From Cotesia glomerata (taxonomy: Eukaryota; Arthropoda; Insecta; Hymenoptera; Braconidae): a stretch of 64,000 nt of DNA. Both the position numbers and the translations under genes were made by a program. Under the pieces are notes generated by a model. It was not told the origin of the DNA. It saw only the letters and a list, made by a program, of their open reading frames with translations, and did no database searches. How positions within the stretch are numbered: position 1 is the stretch's first letter; each line of letters begins with the position of its first letter. Below are positions 63,614-64,000 of the stretch, in pieces. The stretch is taken from assembly GCF_020080835.1 (NCBI RefSeq), contig NC_058159.1:27562474-27626473 (forward strand), in the 5' to 3' direction.

Positions 63614-64000
63614 TTTTACACGCTTTTTATTAGCTTCACTTGTATGTCAGTATGTCAGTATGTCAGTATGTAACTCTCCGTGGGTAATTTGCGCGCCTGA
63701 ATATTTTTGATAATCAACAAATAATAGTTTAAAAAAACTAAAATATCACGCTTTTATAAATAAACCAAACTAAAAAGTAAAAAATAAATAATAGTTTAAA
63801 AAAACTAAAAACACGCTTTTTATAGAAAACCAAACTAAAAAATAGAAAATAAATTTAAATTAAGAATAGTGTTAAAAATTTCAATAAATATAAATTAATA
63901 ATAGTGTAAATAAAAAAAATGTATTTTATTTTAAAAAAGCGTGGGGTGCTTTTAAGATATTATCAAAATGATAATCACTCTACTCATATCTGTCAATAAA
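63614..64000 (+). mobile_element. TTTACACGCTTT element, copy C, cut by window edge
   Basis: Head, (TATGTCAG)n, CTCTCCGTGGGTAATTTGCG and left hairpin arm as in copies A and B; the right arm would lie beyond 64000. Confidence 0.65.

Overview
The window is AT-rich, intron-rich, repeat-crowded eukaryotic DNA. The gene families (an RGS7-binding-protein homologue and a Wrapper-like immunoglobulin protein), TA-flanked MITEs, Helitrons and tRNA-derived SINEs point to an insect. A parasitoid wasp (Hymenoptera, possibly Braconidae) is my guess from overall character; nothing here proves it. No rRNA, functional tRNA, CRISPR array or prokaryotic-type operon is present.

Two host genes can be built from splice signals and matching intron phases. 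(1) On the minus strand a five-exon gene runs from 36195 down to 1911 and encodes an R7BP/RGS7BP-type palmitoylated G-protein-signalling adaptor of about 275 residues. Its two large introns (17.5 kb and 14.4 kb) hold most of the mobile elements; its last intron uses a GC-AG pair. (2) On the plus strand, from 57830 to beyond 63082, lie the first three exons of a secreted or membrane immunoglobulin-superfamily protein resembling Drosophila Wrapper; it runs off the right edge of its known exons. Several weaker candidate exons lie between 39 and 48 kb.

Region by region: 1-1910, downstream flank of the R7BP gene; 1911-4000, its last three exons; 4000-10700, a series of foldback/MITE insertions (Harbinger-like with a mariner-like foldback inside it, an inverted SINE pair around a piggyBac-like MITE, and a 1.1-kb foldback); 10719-16554, TA-MITEs and a 4.2-kb head-to-head palindromic DNA transposon with a broken, unassigned transposase; 18315-18553, second R7BP coding exon; 19047-26385, Helitron, CpG-rich block, MITE array, second Helitron; 27.2-29.3 kb, LINE remnant, SINE and a long-hairpin element; 30-38.6 kb, MITE arrays with MITEs inserted in them, and the first R7BP coding exon; 39-48 kb, GC-richer unique DNA, four more Helitron copies or fragments and candidate exons; 48.1-50.3 kb, a MITE cluster between two copies of a partly coding repeat; 51.2-54.2 kb, a four-layer nested insertion; 54.7-57 kb, small MITEs, a GC hairpin and a tandem repeat; 57.6 kb to the end, promoter region and first exons of the Wrapper-like gene, with repeats in its introns.

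The most novel-looking items are the palindromic transposon at 12194-16425 with its cysteine-rich transposase, the Helitron family whose copies carry 1 to 5 hairpin satellite units, and several insertions dated relative to each other by intact empty sites in sister copies.
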